Assembly: GCF_900143245.1 (NCBI RefSeq)
Contig: NZ_FRDK01000005.1
Coordinates: forward strand, 124,001-188,000
Direction: 5' to 3'
Length of the DNA: 64,000 bases
Source of the DNA: Flavobacterium fryxellicola
GTDB lineage: Bacteria > Bacteroidota > Bacteroidia > Flavobacteriales > Flavobacteriaceae
A model generated the notes under the pieces. The model ran no database searches. It was not told where the DNA came from and saw nothing but the letters and a program-made list of their open reading frames with translations. Of the stretch, positions 54,741 through 63,235 are shown piece after piece. A program made the position numbers and the translations under genes. Position 1 is the first letter of the stretch; every line of letters begins with the position of its first letter.

Positions 54741-57590
54741 ATGAAAACAGACGCTTTTGCATTAAGACACATTGGCCCAAGAGAAAATGATTTAGAACAC
54801 ATGTTGAAGACAATTGGCGCAGCAACTCTGAATCAATTAATTGATGAAACTATCCCAAGTGACATTCGTTTAAAATCGGATTTAGATTTAGAACCGGCAA
54901 TGACCGAATATGAGTTTGCAAATCACATTCAAAAATTAGGAAATAAAAATAAAGTTTTTCAATCTTACATAGGCTTAGGATACAACGCAGCAATTATTCC
55001 TGCAGTAATCCAAAGAAATGTTTTTGAAAACCCAGGTTGGTACACTGCTTACACACCGTATCAAGCAGAAATAGCCCAAGGTCGTCTCGAAGCGATTTTG
55101 AATTTTCAAACCATGGTTATCGAATTAACTGGAATGGAAATTGCTAACGCTTCTTTATTAGACGAGGGAACTGCTGCTGCTGAAGCTATGGCGCTCCTTT
55201 TTGATGTGCGTTCACGTGATCAAAAGAAAAACAAAACGAATAAATTCTTCGTTTCCGAAGAAATATTGCCTCAAACTTTATCGGTTTTACAAACGCGTTC
55301 CACTCCAATTGGCGTTGAATTAGTAATTGGAAACCATGAAGAATTTGATTTTTCATCGGAATATTTTGGAGCAATCCTTCAATATCCTGGAAAATTTGGA
55401 CAAGTTAACGACTACACCGCTTTTATCGCAAAAGCTGCTGAAAACGAAATTAAAGTAGCCGTTGCCGCTGATATTTTGAGTTTAGTAAAATTAACTCCTC
55501 CGGGAGAAATGGGCGCTGCAGTAGTTCTTGGAACGACACAACGTTTCGGAATTCCATTAGGATACGGCGGTCCACACGCTGCTTTTTTTGCTACAAAAGC
55601 GGAATATAAAAGAAGTATGCCTGGAAGAATCATCGGTGTTACGGTAGATACGGATGGAAATCGTGCCTTACGTATGGCGTTACAAACCCGTGAACAACAT
55701 ATTAAGCGTGATAAAGCCACTTCAAATATTTGTACAGCCCAAGTCTTATTATCCGTTATGGCTGGAATGTATTCCGTGTATCACGGACCAAAAGGATTGC
55801 AGTATATTGCCGATAAAGTACATGCATCTGCAGCAACTTTAGCAAATGCATTAGAGCAATCAGGTTATCAACAAACGAATACCGCTTTCTTTGATACCAT
55901 TGTTATTAAGGCTGATGCTAAAAAAGTTAAGTCGATTGCCGAAGAAAACGAAATTAATTTCTATTACATCGACGAAAATACGATTTCAATTTCTTTGAAT
56001 GAAACGACAAGCATCACTGATTTAAATAAAATAGTCGCTATTTTCGCTGCCGCGAATGATAAACAAGCAATTACAATTGAAAATTTATCAGAAACGAATC
56101 ATTTTCCAGAAAACGTAAACAGAACATCTACTTTTTTAACGCACGATGTTTTCAACAAATACCATTCTGAAACCGCTTTGATGCGCTACATCAAAATGTT
56201 AGAAAGAAAAGATTTAGCCTTGAATCACTCCATGATTTCTTTGGGTTCATGTACCATGAAACTGAATGCAGCTTCAGAAATGTTGCCTTTAAGTATGCCG
56301 CAATGGAATAACATTCATCCATTTGCACCACTGGATCAAGCACAAGGATATCAAGAAATGTTAGCTAAACTAGAACAACAGTTAAATGTAATTACTGGTT
56401 TTGCTGGAACAACATTACAACCTAACTCAGGTGCGCAAGGAGAATATGCCGGATTAATGGTGATTCGTGCGTACCACCTTTCAAGAGGAGACCATCATAG
56501 AAACATTGCTTTAATCCCATCATCGGCGCACGGAACAAATCCTGCATCTGCAACTATGGCTGGAATGAAAGTGGTCGTGACTAAAACATTAGAAAACGGA
56601 AACATCGACGTAGAGGATTTACGTGAAAAAGCTCTTTTACATAAGGACAACCTCGCATGTTTAATGGTAACCTATCCTTCGACTCACGGTGTTTTTGAAA
56701 GTGCCATTAGAGAAATTACACAATTAATTCACGATAACGGTGGACAAGTCTATATGGATGGCGCTAATATGAATGCCCAAGTTGGATTAACAAATCCTGC
56801 AACGATAGGTGCTGACGTATGTCACTTGAATTTACATAAAACATTTGCTATTCCTCATGGCGGTGGCGGACCAGGCGTAGGTCCTATATGTGTTGCACCA
56901 CAATTAGTTCCTTTCTTACCTACAAATCCAGTGATACCAACAGGCGGAGAAAATGCAATTACTGCAATATCTGCTGCTCCTTGGGGTTCTGCATTAGTTT
57001 GTCTGATATCTTATGGTTACATCTGTATGTTAGGAGCCGAAGGTTTGAGACAATCTACGGAATATGCGATTTTAAATGCAAACTATATTAAGGAAAAATT
57101 AAACGGTCACTATGACACGTTATATTCAGGAGAAATGGGTCGCGCAGCACATGAAATGATTATTGAATGCCGTCCATTTAAAGAAAAAGGAATTGAAGTA
57201 ACTGATATTGCGAAACGTTTGATGGATTATGGTTTCCATGCGCCTACCGTTTCCTTTCCTGTTGCTGGAACAATGATGATTGAACCAACAGAGAGTGAAA
57301 ACTTAGAAGAATTAGACCGTTTTTGTGACGCGATGATTGCCATAAGAAAAGAAATTGAAGTCGCTACTTTAGACAATCCAAACAATATCTTAAAAAATGC
57401 ACCGCACACTTTAACGATGGCAACAACGGACAACTGGATTTTTCCTTACAGTCGTGAAGCCGCAGCCTTCCCATTAGAATACATTGCCGAAAATAAATTC
57501 TGGCCTACCGTCCGTAGAGTCGACGAAGCGTATGGAGATAGAAATTTAAATTGTTCCTGTGCGCCAATTGAAGCGTATATAGAAAGTTAA
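54741..57590 (+). CDS. gcvP: Glycine dehydrogenase (aminomethyl-transferring), P-protein
   Basis: 949 aa, the fused single-chain form of glycine cleavage P-protein. It decarboxylates glycine using pyridoxal phosphate and passes the aminomethyl group to H-protein lipoate. It begins MKTDAFALRHIGPRENDLEH. The PLP lysine is Lys700 in HLNLHKTFAIPHGGGGPGVG. GSCTMKLNAASEMLPLSMPQ and SAHGTNPASATMAGMKVVV are further landmarks. GcvT and GcvH are not in the window. A terminator follows. Confidence 0.97.
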   Translation: MKTDAFALRHIGPRENDLEHMLKTIGAATLNQLIDETIPSDIRLKSDLDLEPAMTEYEFANHIQKLGNKNKVFQSYIGLGYNAAIIPAVIQRNVFENPGWYTAYTPYQAEIAQGRLEAILNFQTMVIELTGMEIANASLLDEGTAAAEAMALLFDVRSRDQKKNKTNKFFVSEEILPQTLSVLQTRSTPIGVELVIGNHEEFDFSSEYFGAILQYPGKFGQVNDYTAFIAKAAENEIKVAVAADILSLVKLTPPGEMGAAVVLGTTQRFGIPLGYGGPHAAFFATKAEYKRSMPGRIIGVTVDTDGNRALRMALQTREQHIKRDKATSNICTAQVLLSVMAGMYSVYHGPKGLQYIADKVHASAATLANALEQSGYQQTNTAFFDTIVIKADAKKVKSIAEENEINFYYIDENTISISLNETTSITDLNKIVAIFAAANDKQAITIENLSETNHFPENVNRTSTFLTHDVFNKYHSETALMRYIKMLERKDLALNHSMISLGSCTMKLNAASEMLPLSMPQWNNIHPFAPLDQAQGYQEMLAKLEQQLNVITGFAGTTLQPNSGAQGEYAGLMVIRAYHLSRGDHHRNIALIPSSAHGTNPASATMAGMKVVVTKTLENGNIDVEDLREKALLHKDNLACLMVTYPSTHGVFESAIREITQLIHDNGGQVYMDGANMNAQVGLTNPATIGADVCHLNLHKTFAIPHGGGGPGVGPICVAPQLVPFLPTNPVIPTGGENAITAISAAPWGSALVCLISYGYICMLGAEGLRQSTEYAILNANYIKEKLNGHYDTLYSGEMGRAAHEMIIECRPFKEKGIEVTDIAKRLMDYGFHAPTVSFPVAGTMMIEPTESENLEELDRFCDAMIAIRKEIEVATLDNPNNILKNAPHTLTMATTDNWIFPYSREAAAFPLEYIAENKFWPTVRRVDEAYGDRNLNCSCAPIEAYIES

Positions 57591-57601
57591 ATTACAATTT
57601 A

Positions 57602-57632
57602 AAATGTCTCGAGAAATCGGGACATTTTTTTT
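57602..57632 (+). terminator. Intrinsic terminator of gcvP
   Basis: AAATGTCTCG (57602-57611) pairs with CGGGACATTT (57618-57627) with one G-T pair, followed by Ts to 57632. It lies about 12 bp after the stop. Confidence 0.8.
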
Positions 57633-57794
57633 GACTTTAAAAAATAACTGAATTGAAATACTTTTAATTCAGAATTCAAAAAAAAATCACTTTTTTTTCG
57701 ATTAAAAGATATAAGAAATAAATATCACACAAAAACTTTGATTTAATAATAAAATAATAAAATTTTTTGCCAATAAATTGTTATTTCGTAATTA

Positions 57795-57806
57795 TATGCA
57801 TGCATA
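57795..57806. promoter_or_regulatory. Perfect 12-bp palindrome upstream of the KAS III gene
   Basis: TATGCATGCATA is self-complementary over all 12 bases and lies 67 bp before the start at 57873, in an otherwise AT-rich, featureless 240-bp stretch. It could be an operator for a dimeric regulator, but one such palindrome can arise by chance. Confidence 0.25.
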
Positions 57807-57872
57807 GTAAATTTTGTGGCTGTAATTATTTATTAATGATTAAATTAGCCTAAAATTTGGAAAATTAACGCA

Positions 57873-58931
57873 ATGAAAATAAAAATAGCTGGAATAGGAA
57901 GCTATATTCCTGAGAAAAAAGTAAGCAATACAGATTTTAGCGAACATGTTTTTTTAAACGAGGATGGAACGGCTTTTGGCTATCCAAATGAAATAGTCAT
58001 AAATAAATTTAAAGGCATAACCGGAATCGAGCATAGGCGCTATGCTGAAGATCATTTAAACTCCTCTGATCTAGCTTTTTTAGCTTCTCAAAAAGCAATT
58101 GAAAATGCTGGAATTGATCCCGAAACAATCGATTATATCATCTTCGCTCATAACTTTGGTGATGTAAAATACGGCACAACCCAATCGGATATGCTTCCAA
58201 GTTTGGCTACCCGCGTTAAAAATAAATTACAAATAAAAAATCCAAAATGCGTCGCGTATGACATTCTTTTTGGATGTCCAGGATGGATTGAAGGCGTACT
58301 TCAGGCCAATGCATTCATTAAATCTGGAATGGCAAAGCGCTGTTTAGTTATAGGCTCAGAAACGTTATCCAGAGTAGTTGATGCTCATGATAGAGACTCC
58401 ATGATCTATTCTGATGGTGCAGGAGCATCTATCATCGAAGCTTCAGATGACGAAACTGGATTATTGGCCTATGAAAGTGCCACCTACGCAAACGACGAAG
58501 CTGGCTATTTGTTTTTTGGCAAGTCTTACAATCCTGATTTAGACCCAGACACCCGCTATATAAAAATGTACGGTCGCAAAATATATGAATTCGCTTTAAA
58601 TAATGTTCCTGCCGCTATGAAAAGCTGTTTAGACAAAAGCGGATTAGGCATTGACGATGTGAAAAAAATTCTCATTCACCAAGCCAATGAAAAAATGGAC
58701 GAAGCCATAATCCACCGTTTTTACAAACTTTACGACAAGACGGTTCCTAAAGACATTATGCCTATGAGCATTCATGAACTCGGAAATAGCAGTGTGGCCA
58801 CCGTCCCTACTCTTTTTGATTTGCTTATTCGCGGCGAAATCCAGAATCAAGAAATACACAAAGGGGATGTTATGATTTTTGCCTCTGTTGGCGCAGGAAT
58901 GAACATCAACGCATTTATTTATAGATACTAA
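57873..58931 (+). CDS. 3-oxoacyl-ACP synthase III family protein (FabH-like)
   Basis: 352 aa thiolase-fold condensing enzyme. The Cys-His-Asn triad of KAS III is intact: Cys135 in YDILFGCPGWIEG, His269 in ILIHQANEKM and Asn305 in HELGNSSVATVPT. It is longer than typical FabH (about 320 aa), with an insertion around 205-235. It may start fatty-acid or specialised acyl chains; the canonical housekeeping FabH may be elsewhere. Its neighbours (methyltransferase, glycosyltransferase, MlaEF-type transporter) hint at envelope lipids, without proof. Confidence 0.87.
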   Translation: MKIKIAGIGSYIPEKKVSNTDFSEHVFLNEDGTAFGYPNEIVINKFKGITGIEHRRYAEDHLNSSDLAFLASQKAIENAGIDPETIDYIIFAHNFGDVKYGTTQSDMLPSLATRVKNKLQIKNPKCVAYDILFGCPGWIEGVLQANAFIKSGMAKRCLVIGSETLSRVVDAHDRDSMIYSDGAGASIIEASDDETGLLAYESATYANDEAGYLFFGKSYNPDLDPDTRYIKMYGRKIYEFALNNVPAAMKSCLDKSGLGIDDVKKILIHQANEKMDEAIIHRFYKLYDKTVPKDIMPMSIHELGNSSVATVPTLFDLLIRGEIQNQEIHKGDVMIFASVGAGMNINAFIYRY

Positions 58932-58940
58932 ATTGTAATT

Positions 58941-59080
58941 GGAGCTATTCCTACTGTGCATTACAATTCCTCACTACAAAACTTGTTTTTCTAAGGTGCA
59001 AGAAAGCTTCTTTTAGTCGCTTTTTGCACCCTGAAAAACTACCTGTTGCAGCTCCGGGATTTTCATTTCCATCAGGGCTA
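58941..59080 (-). ncRNA. Structured intergenic element (TAGCCC...TAGCTCC), long form, between the KAS III and methyltransferase genes
   Basis: Read on the minus strand, it begins TAGCCCTGATGGAAATGAAA, has CCCGGAGCTGC (GGAGCT can pair with the terminal AGCTCC) and ends GTAGGAATAGCTCC. Its inner hairpin (58995-59030) is GGTGCAA-AAAGC against GCTTT-C-TTGCACC around the loop GACTAAAAGAA. It shares CTTAGAAAAA right after the hairpin with the 42359-42499 copy. Both flanking genes are on the opposite strand. Confidence 0.55.
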
Positions 59081-59110
59081 AAAAACAATACCAAAAAACA
59101 CTTTTATTAC

Positions 59111-59118
59111 TATATTTG
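59111..59118 (+). promoter_or_regulatory. Predicted -7 element of the methyltransferase gene
   Basis: TATATTTG is a perfect TAnnTTTG box, 44 bp before the ATG at 59163 and just beyond the structured element. No clear -33 TTG was found. Confidence 0.45.
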
Positions 59119-59162
59119 TGGCTTCGTTCCCGAGACTTGGGGATTGCGCAAAATAAAAAAAC

Positions 59163-59705
59163 ATGTACGAGAAAACGTTTCCCAACAAAAGGTTCAAACA
59201 TACTTTAGAATTTCTAAAAAAACACGTATCAACTTCAGATACCATATTAGATTTAGGTGTTGAAAACCCTTTTTCTAAAATCATGAAGGCAGAAGGTTTC
59301 AATGTTAAAAACACAACTGGTGAAGATTTAGACCTAGATCAATCCGTATTCCACTCTGAAGAAACGGCTGTTGTAACGGCTTTCGAGATCTTTGAACACC
59401 TTTTAAATCCTTTCACTATTTTAAAAGAAATAAAATCCGATAAACTATTTATATCCATCCCCATGCGTCTTTGGTTTTCCCCAGCCTATAAAAGCAAAAC
59501 AGATTTATGGGACAGACATTATCATGAATTTGAAGATTGGCAACTCGATTGGCTTTTGGAAAAAACCGGTTGGAAAATAATAGATCGAGAAAAATGGACA
59601 AATCCGGTAAAGAAATTTGGTCTACGTCCTTTATTGAGAAACTTTACCAACCGCTACTATATTGTTTACGCTGAAAAAATTCCCCTAACCGCAAAGGGAG
59701 AATAG
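59163..59705 (+). CDS. Putative class I SAM-dependent methyltransferase
   Basis: 180 aa. The SAM-binding motif I is degenerate, TILDLGVENPFS (about 27-38, Asp30), followed by an acidic motif II region and VTAFEIFEHLLNPFTILKEI, which matches the post-motif pattern of methyltransferases acting on small molecules or lipids. Substrate unknown. It is followed 26 bp later by a glycosyltransferase and may share its transcript. Confidence 0.72.
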   Translation: MYEKTFPNKRFKHTLEFLKKHVSTSDTILDLGVENPFSKIMKAEGFNVKNTTGEDLDLDQSVFHSEETAVVTAFEIFEHLLNPFTILKEIKSDKLFISIPMRLWFSPAYKSKTDLWDRHYHEFEDWQLDWLLEKTGWKIIDREKWTNPVKKFGLRPLLRNFTNRYYIVYAEKIPLTAKGE

Positions 59706-59731
59706 AATAATTGTGAAAAAAGTAATTTAAA

Positions 59732-60631
59732 ATGAATACTTCTAAATTAGAAAACGCATTAAACCCCTCCATCGGGGATTGGGGGACTTATTACATTGTT
59801 ATACCAGCTCATAACGAAGAAGCGTTTATCGCATTAACGCTGCAATCCTTGCTTGCCCAAACTGTATTACCAAAAAAAGTAGTTGTTGTCAATGATAATT
59901 CCACGGATAAAACTGCTGAAATTGTAACAGCCTTAGCTAAAAACCATCCCTTTATTACATTGGTCAATAAAACTTCTGAAGCGCTACATTTGCCAGGAAG
60001 CAAAGTCATTCAGGCTTTCCAAAAAGGTTTTGAAACATTGGATGCGCATTACGATGTCATTGTAAAACTAGATGCCGACTTAATTCTACCCAACAATTAT
60101 TTTGAAACTATTTTAAACACTTTCGCAAAAGATCCCACAATAGGAATGGCTGGCGGATTTGCGTATATTGAGAAAAATGGCTCTTGGATTTTAGAAAATC
60201 TAACTGATAAAGATCACATTCGCGGCGCTTTCAAGGCCTACAGAAAAGAATGTTTTATACAAATAGGCAATTTAAAGCCAGCAATGGGCTGGGATACCGT
60301 CGATGAATTACTCTCGAAATTTTATGGATGGAAAGTAGTTACCAACCCATCACTTATCGTAAAACACCTAAAACCAACAGGTGCAAACTACAACAAAACA
60401 GCCCGATACAAACAAGGCGAAGCATTTTACACTTTAGGATACGGATTTTTAATTACTTCTATCGCTTCAGCAAAACTAGCGATACTGAAGAAAAAGCCGC
60501 TACTTTTCATCGATTACATTAATGGTTTCTGGAAAGCTAAAGCGGCCAAAACTCCTTTATTAGTAACAACAGAACAAGCAAAATTCATTCGGAAATATCG
60601 CTTAAAGAAAATGCAACAAAAGCTTTTTTAG
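59732..60631 (+). CDS. Family 2 glycosyltransferase
   Basis: 299 aa GT-A fold enzyme. The nucleotide-sugar site begins YYIVIPAHNEEAFIALTLQS, VVNDNSTDKTAEIV follows, and the DxD metal motif is Asp114-Ala-Asp116 in VKLDADLILP. DTVDELLSKFYGWKVV near 190 fits the acceptor/base region. The C-terminal third is basic, with one hydrophobic stretch near 225-245. Sugar and acceptor are unknown; glycan or glycolipid synthesis is likely. Confidence 0.88.
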   Translation: MNTSKLENALNPSIGDWGTYYIVIPAHNEEAFIALTLQSLLAQTVLPKKVVVVNDNSTDKTAEIVTALAKNHPFITLVNKTSEALHLPGSKVIQAFQKGFETLDAHYDVIVKLDADLILPNNYFETILNTFAKDPTIGMAGGFAYIEKNGSWILENLTDKDHIRGAFKAYRKECFIQIGNLKPAMGWDTVDELLSKFYGWKVVTNPSLIVKHLKPTGANYNKTARYKQGEAFYTLGYGFLITSIASAKLAILKKKPLLFIDYINGFWKAKAAKTPLLVTTEQAKFIRKYRLKKMQQKLF

Positions 60632-60711
60632 CCAACAAAATCAAAAAACTGCTAAACCAAAAGAGATAACTCCTAACATTTTTTGTAATTTAGCCCATAT
60701 TCGCAAAACTT

Positions 60712-61461
60712 ATGATGCTCATTCGCTATATAACGCAAATAGGAAGATACTTCTTAATGCTGAAAGAAATTTTCAATAAACAAACCAAATGGTCTGTGAT
60801 GAAAAATCTGATTTTCAAGGAAATTGATGACTTAATTATCGATTCTCTTGGTATTGTTGCTTTCATTTCTTTCTTCGTAGGAGGAGTTGTTGCCATTCAA
60901 ACAGCATTAAATTTAACGAATCCTTTGATTCCTAAATACCTTATTGGCTTTGCAACCCGACAATCCGTAATATTAGAGTTTGCTCCCACTTTTATTTCCG
61001 TTATTATGGCTGGGAAAATGGGTTCCTTTATCACTTCAAGCATAGGAACGATGAGGGTTACGGAACAAATTGATGCCTTAGAAGTAATGGGGGTAAACTC
61101 CTTAAATTATCTTGTATTCCCAAAAATAATAGCCTTATTGTTATATCCATTTCTTATTGGAATCGCTATGTTTCTAGGCGTTCTCGGTGGATGGATGGCG
61201 GGTGTTTATGGCGGCTTTATCTCAAGCGCTGAATTTATAAATGGAACTCAAATGGACTTTATTCCGTTTCATATTGTTTATGCCTTCATAAAAACATTAA
61301 TTTTTGCCATGCTATTAGCAACCATACCTTCATTTCACGGCTATTACATGAAAGGTGGCGCACTTGAAGTAGGGAAAGCGAGCACCGTTTCCTTTGTTTG
61401 GACATCCGTTTCCATTATACTTTTTAATTACATATTAACACAACTATTACTAGGCTCATGA
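60712..61461 (+). CDS. MlaE-family ABC transporter permease
   Basis: 249 aa with about five membrane segments. The family signature region includes GGVVAIQTALNLTNPLIPKY, FAPTFISVIMAGKMGSFITS and MRVTEQIDALEVMGVNSLNY, typical of MlaE permeases that move phospholipids between inner and outer membranes. Its stop overlaps the start of the ATPase gene by 4 bp (ATGA), so the two are translationally coupled. No MCE-domain (MlaD) gene is in the window. Confidence 0.92.
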   Translation: MMLIRYITQIGRYFLMLKEIFNKQTKWSVMKNLIFKEIDDLIIDSLGIVAFISFFVGGVVAIQTALNLTNPLIPKYLIGFATRQSVILEFAPTFISVIMAGKMGSFITSSIGTMRVTEQIDALEVMGVNSLNYLVFPKIIALLLYPFLIGIAMFLGVLGGWMAGVYGGFISSAEFINGTQMDFIPFHIVYAFIKTLIFAMLLATIPSFHGYYMKGGALEVGKASTVSFVWTSVSIILFNYILTQLLLGS

Positions 61462-62219
61462 TAGAAATTAAAAATATAGAAAAATCATTTAACGGAAACA
61501 AAATTCTTAAAGGCATTTCGACCGTATTTGAAACTGGAAAAACCAATTTAATTATTGGACAAAGTGGCTCTGGAAAAACAGTTTTATTAAAAAGTCTTTT
61601 GGGTATTCACACACCTGAATCAGGTCAAATATGTTTTGATGGAAGAATTTACTCCGAATTAGATCCTAATGAAAAGAGAGAGCTTAGAACGGAAATTGGA
61701 ATGGTATTTCAAGGAAGTGCTCTGTTTGACTCGATGACTGTAGCTGAAAATGTTGGATTCCCATTACGAATGTTTACCAAAGACAACAAAGCTAAAATAA
61801 AAGAACGTGTTGATTTTGTGCTAGAAAGAGTAGCATTAACAGACGCACATGGAAAATTACCTTCTCAAATTTCTGGAGGGATGCAAAAACGTGTTGCTAT
61901 TGCTCGTGCCATCGTAAACAAACCTAAATACTTATTTTGCGACGAACCTAACTCTGGTTTAGATCCCAATACAGCAATTTTGATTGATAATTTGATCAAA
62001 GAAATCACGGAAGAGTACAACATCACAACAGTCATAAACACCCATGATATGAACTCTTTGATGGAAATTGGAGAGCGAATCTTATTCCTTAAAGACGGTT
62101 TAAAAGCTTGGGAAGGAACTAAAGAAGAAATCTTTAAAACAGATAATCAATCGGTTGTTGATTTTGTTTATTCTTCTAATTTATTCAAAAAAGTAAGAGA
62201 AGCGTATTTGAAAGAGTAA
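61458..62219 (+). CDS. MlaF-family ABC transporter ATP-binding protein
   Basis: 253 aa ABC ATPase. Walker A is GQSGSGKT (34-41), the signature is SGGMQKRVAIARA, Walker B is YLFCDEPNSGLDP and the H-loop NTHDM follows. The QISGGMQKR form is typical of MlaF/Ttg2A-type ATPases. It pairs with the upstream permease for lipid transport. Confidence 0.93.
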   Translation: MIEIKNIEKSFNGNKILKGISTVFETGKTNLIIGQSGSGKTVLLKSLLGIHTPESGQICFDGRIYSELDPNEKRELRTEIGMVFQGSALFDSMTVAENVGFPLRMFTKDNKAKIKERVDFVLERVALTDAHGKLPSQISGGMQKRVAIARAIVNKPKYLFCDEPNSGLDPNTAILIDNLIKEITEEYNITTVINTHDMNSLMEIGERILFLKDGLKAWEGTKEEIFKTDNQSVVDFVYSSNLFKKVREAYLKE

Positions 62220-62223
62220 AAAC

Positions 62224-62826
62224 CTAGCTTGATTTCAACAACTCCACCTCAGCATTGGGATTGAATAAATACGTTTTTCCAGAACTCATTTCAAGGCATT
62301 CAAAACGTTTGGTTCTAACGGCTATTTTCTTGAAAATCTTTCCATTTTGGATTCGGAAAACACTGCCGTAAGGAATTTCAAAAACGTAATTTTTATCATT
62401 TTGCTGATCAAATTGCTTCAGTGCCAAAGCCAAATTAGCATCTGTATCGCTGCTGGCTGTTGGATTTTTGAAATGTCTCGCCAGTAAAGGCAATAAATGA
62501 TTAGGAAAAATCTCCGGACGAATGTATGGAATCATTAACCTTTGGAAAGAATATTTCCATTCATTTCCATGCGGCTTAATGTTTCGCCCAAATTTCTCAA
62601 AGGCCACCAAATGCGCAATCTCATGAATCAAGGTGATCAAAAACTTGTATTTATTCAGGTTTGAGTTTACCGTAATTTCATGCTTTCCATTCAGTCCTTT
62701 TCGATAATCTCCATGACGCGTCTGGCGCTCGTTGACAATCTTAAGATGCACTTGATTGGCAACAATAAGTTCGAAAACGGGTTTTACCGCATGCTCGGGA
62801 ATGTATCTGGCTAGTGTTTCGCTCAA
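62224..62826 (-). CDS. SprT-like zinc metallopeptidase-domain protein
   Basis: 200 aa. The zinc motif HEIAH is at 68-72, inside LITLIHEIAHLVAFEKFGRN, and HGNEWKYSFQRLMI supplies the downstream His. SprT domains resemble the Spartan protease that degrades DNA-protein crosslinks. A TTG at 62824-62826 is the only sensible start (TTG-SETLARYIPEH); it abuts a mobile-looking cassette, which may have replaced the native upstream sequence. The C-terminal domain of about 70 residues is uncharacterised. Confidence 0.85.
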   Translation of the reverse strand: MSETLARYIPEHAVKPVFELIVANQVHLKIVNERQTRHGDYRKGLNGKHEITVNSNLNKYKFLITLIHEIAHLVAFEKFGRNIKPHGNEWKYSFQRLMIPYIRPEIFPNHLLPLLARHFKNPTASSDTDANLALALKQFDQQNDKNYVFEIPYGSVFRIQNGKIFKKIAVRTKRFECLEMSSGKTYLFNPNAEVELLKSS

Positions 62827-62885
62827 TATAATTATAAATTATGAGTTATGAGTTATGAATTTTTCTTAGAGGTTAATATAATACT

Positions 62886-63110
62886 TCAAATAATTTTCAA
62901 AACTTCATTGTTCTGTTGGTAAATCGATTCAAATTCAATCTCGGAAATATAATTGGTTTCTTTTAAAAGTTCTAACCAATAAAGAGATTCATCACATTCT
63001 TTCTGAGCTATTGACAACTTATGAATAAAGTCCGGTCTACTTTGCGCATTTACAGCTTCACGAACATTTGCTCCCACAGAAGTTATTGAGCGCAAAAACT
63101 GTTTACTCAT
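62886..63110 (-). CDS. Four-helix-bundle protein (S23/Avd-like), 3' part of a frameshifted gene
   Basis: 74 aa. MSKQFLRSITSVGANVREAV and DFIHKLSIAQKECDESLYWL are the core of the four-helix-bundle family known from proteins encoded in 23S rRNA intervening sequences and from Avd of diversity-generating retroelements. Members are normally about 110-125 aa; the missing first helix is encoded just upstream in another frame. The ATG may allow a shortened protein, coupled to the upstream frame by the ATGA overlap. No reverse transcriptase or rRNA is nearby. Confidence 0.65.
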   Translation of the reverse strand: MSKQFLRSITSVGANVREAVNAQSRPDFIHKLSIAQKECDESLYWLELLKETNYISEIEFESIYQQNNEVLKII

Positions 63111-63205
63111 ACTATATTCTTTCTTTCAGAAATCAAGTATTTGTACAAATTAACCCCTCTTATTGCTAACTCAAAACTTTCTGTTTTCACACTACTTTCA
63201 CTCAT
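63107..63205 (-). pseudogene. Four-helix-bundle protein, 5' part (N-terminal helix) of a frameshifted gene
   Basis: This 32-codon frame starts at the ATG 63203-63205 and encodes FELAIRGVNLYKYLISERKN, the usual first helix of the family, then ends at TGA 63107-63109. Restoring one T after the AAT codon would join it to the 62886-63110 frame as SERKNYSMSKQFLRSI. A single-base deletion is the simplest explanation; programmed frameshifting or ATGA coupling is the alternative. Confidence 0.6.
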
Positions 63206-63235
63206 AATTCATAACTAAAAATTTATAATTATATT

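Larger units (their letters stand above)
62825..63235. mobile_element. 411-bp cassette with 16-bp terminal inverted repeats carrying a four-helix-bundle gene
   Basis: AATATAATTATAAATT at 62825-62840 recurs as a perfect inverted copy at 63220-63235. Next to each arm lies related AT-rich sequence built of TTATGAG/TTATGAA units. The cassette starts within two bases of the sprT start and ends on the base before the SDR stop codon. It contains only the four-helix-bundle frames. No transposase is present, so movement would be in trans. Low complexity weakens the repeat argument, but the exact fit between two genes supports insertion. Confidence 0.55.
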
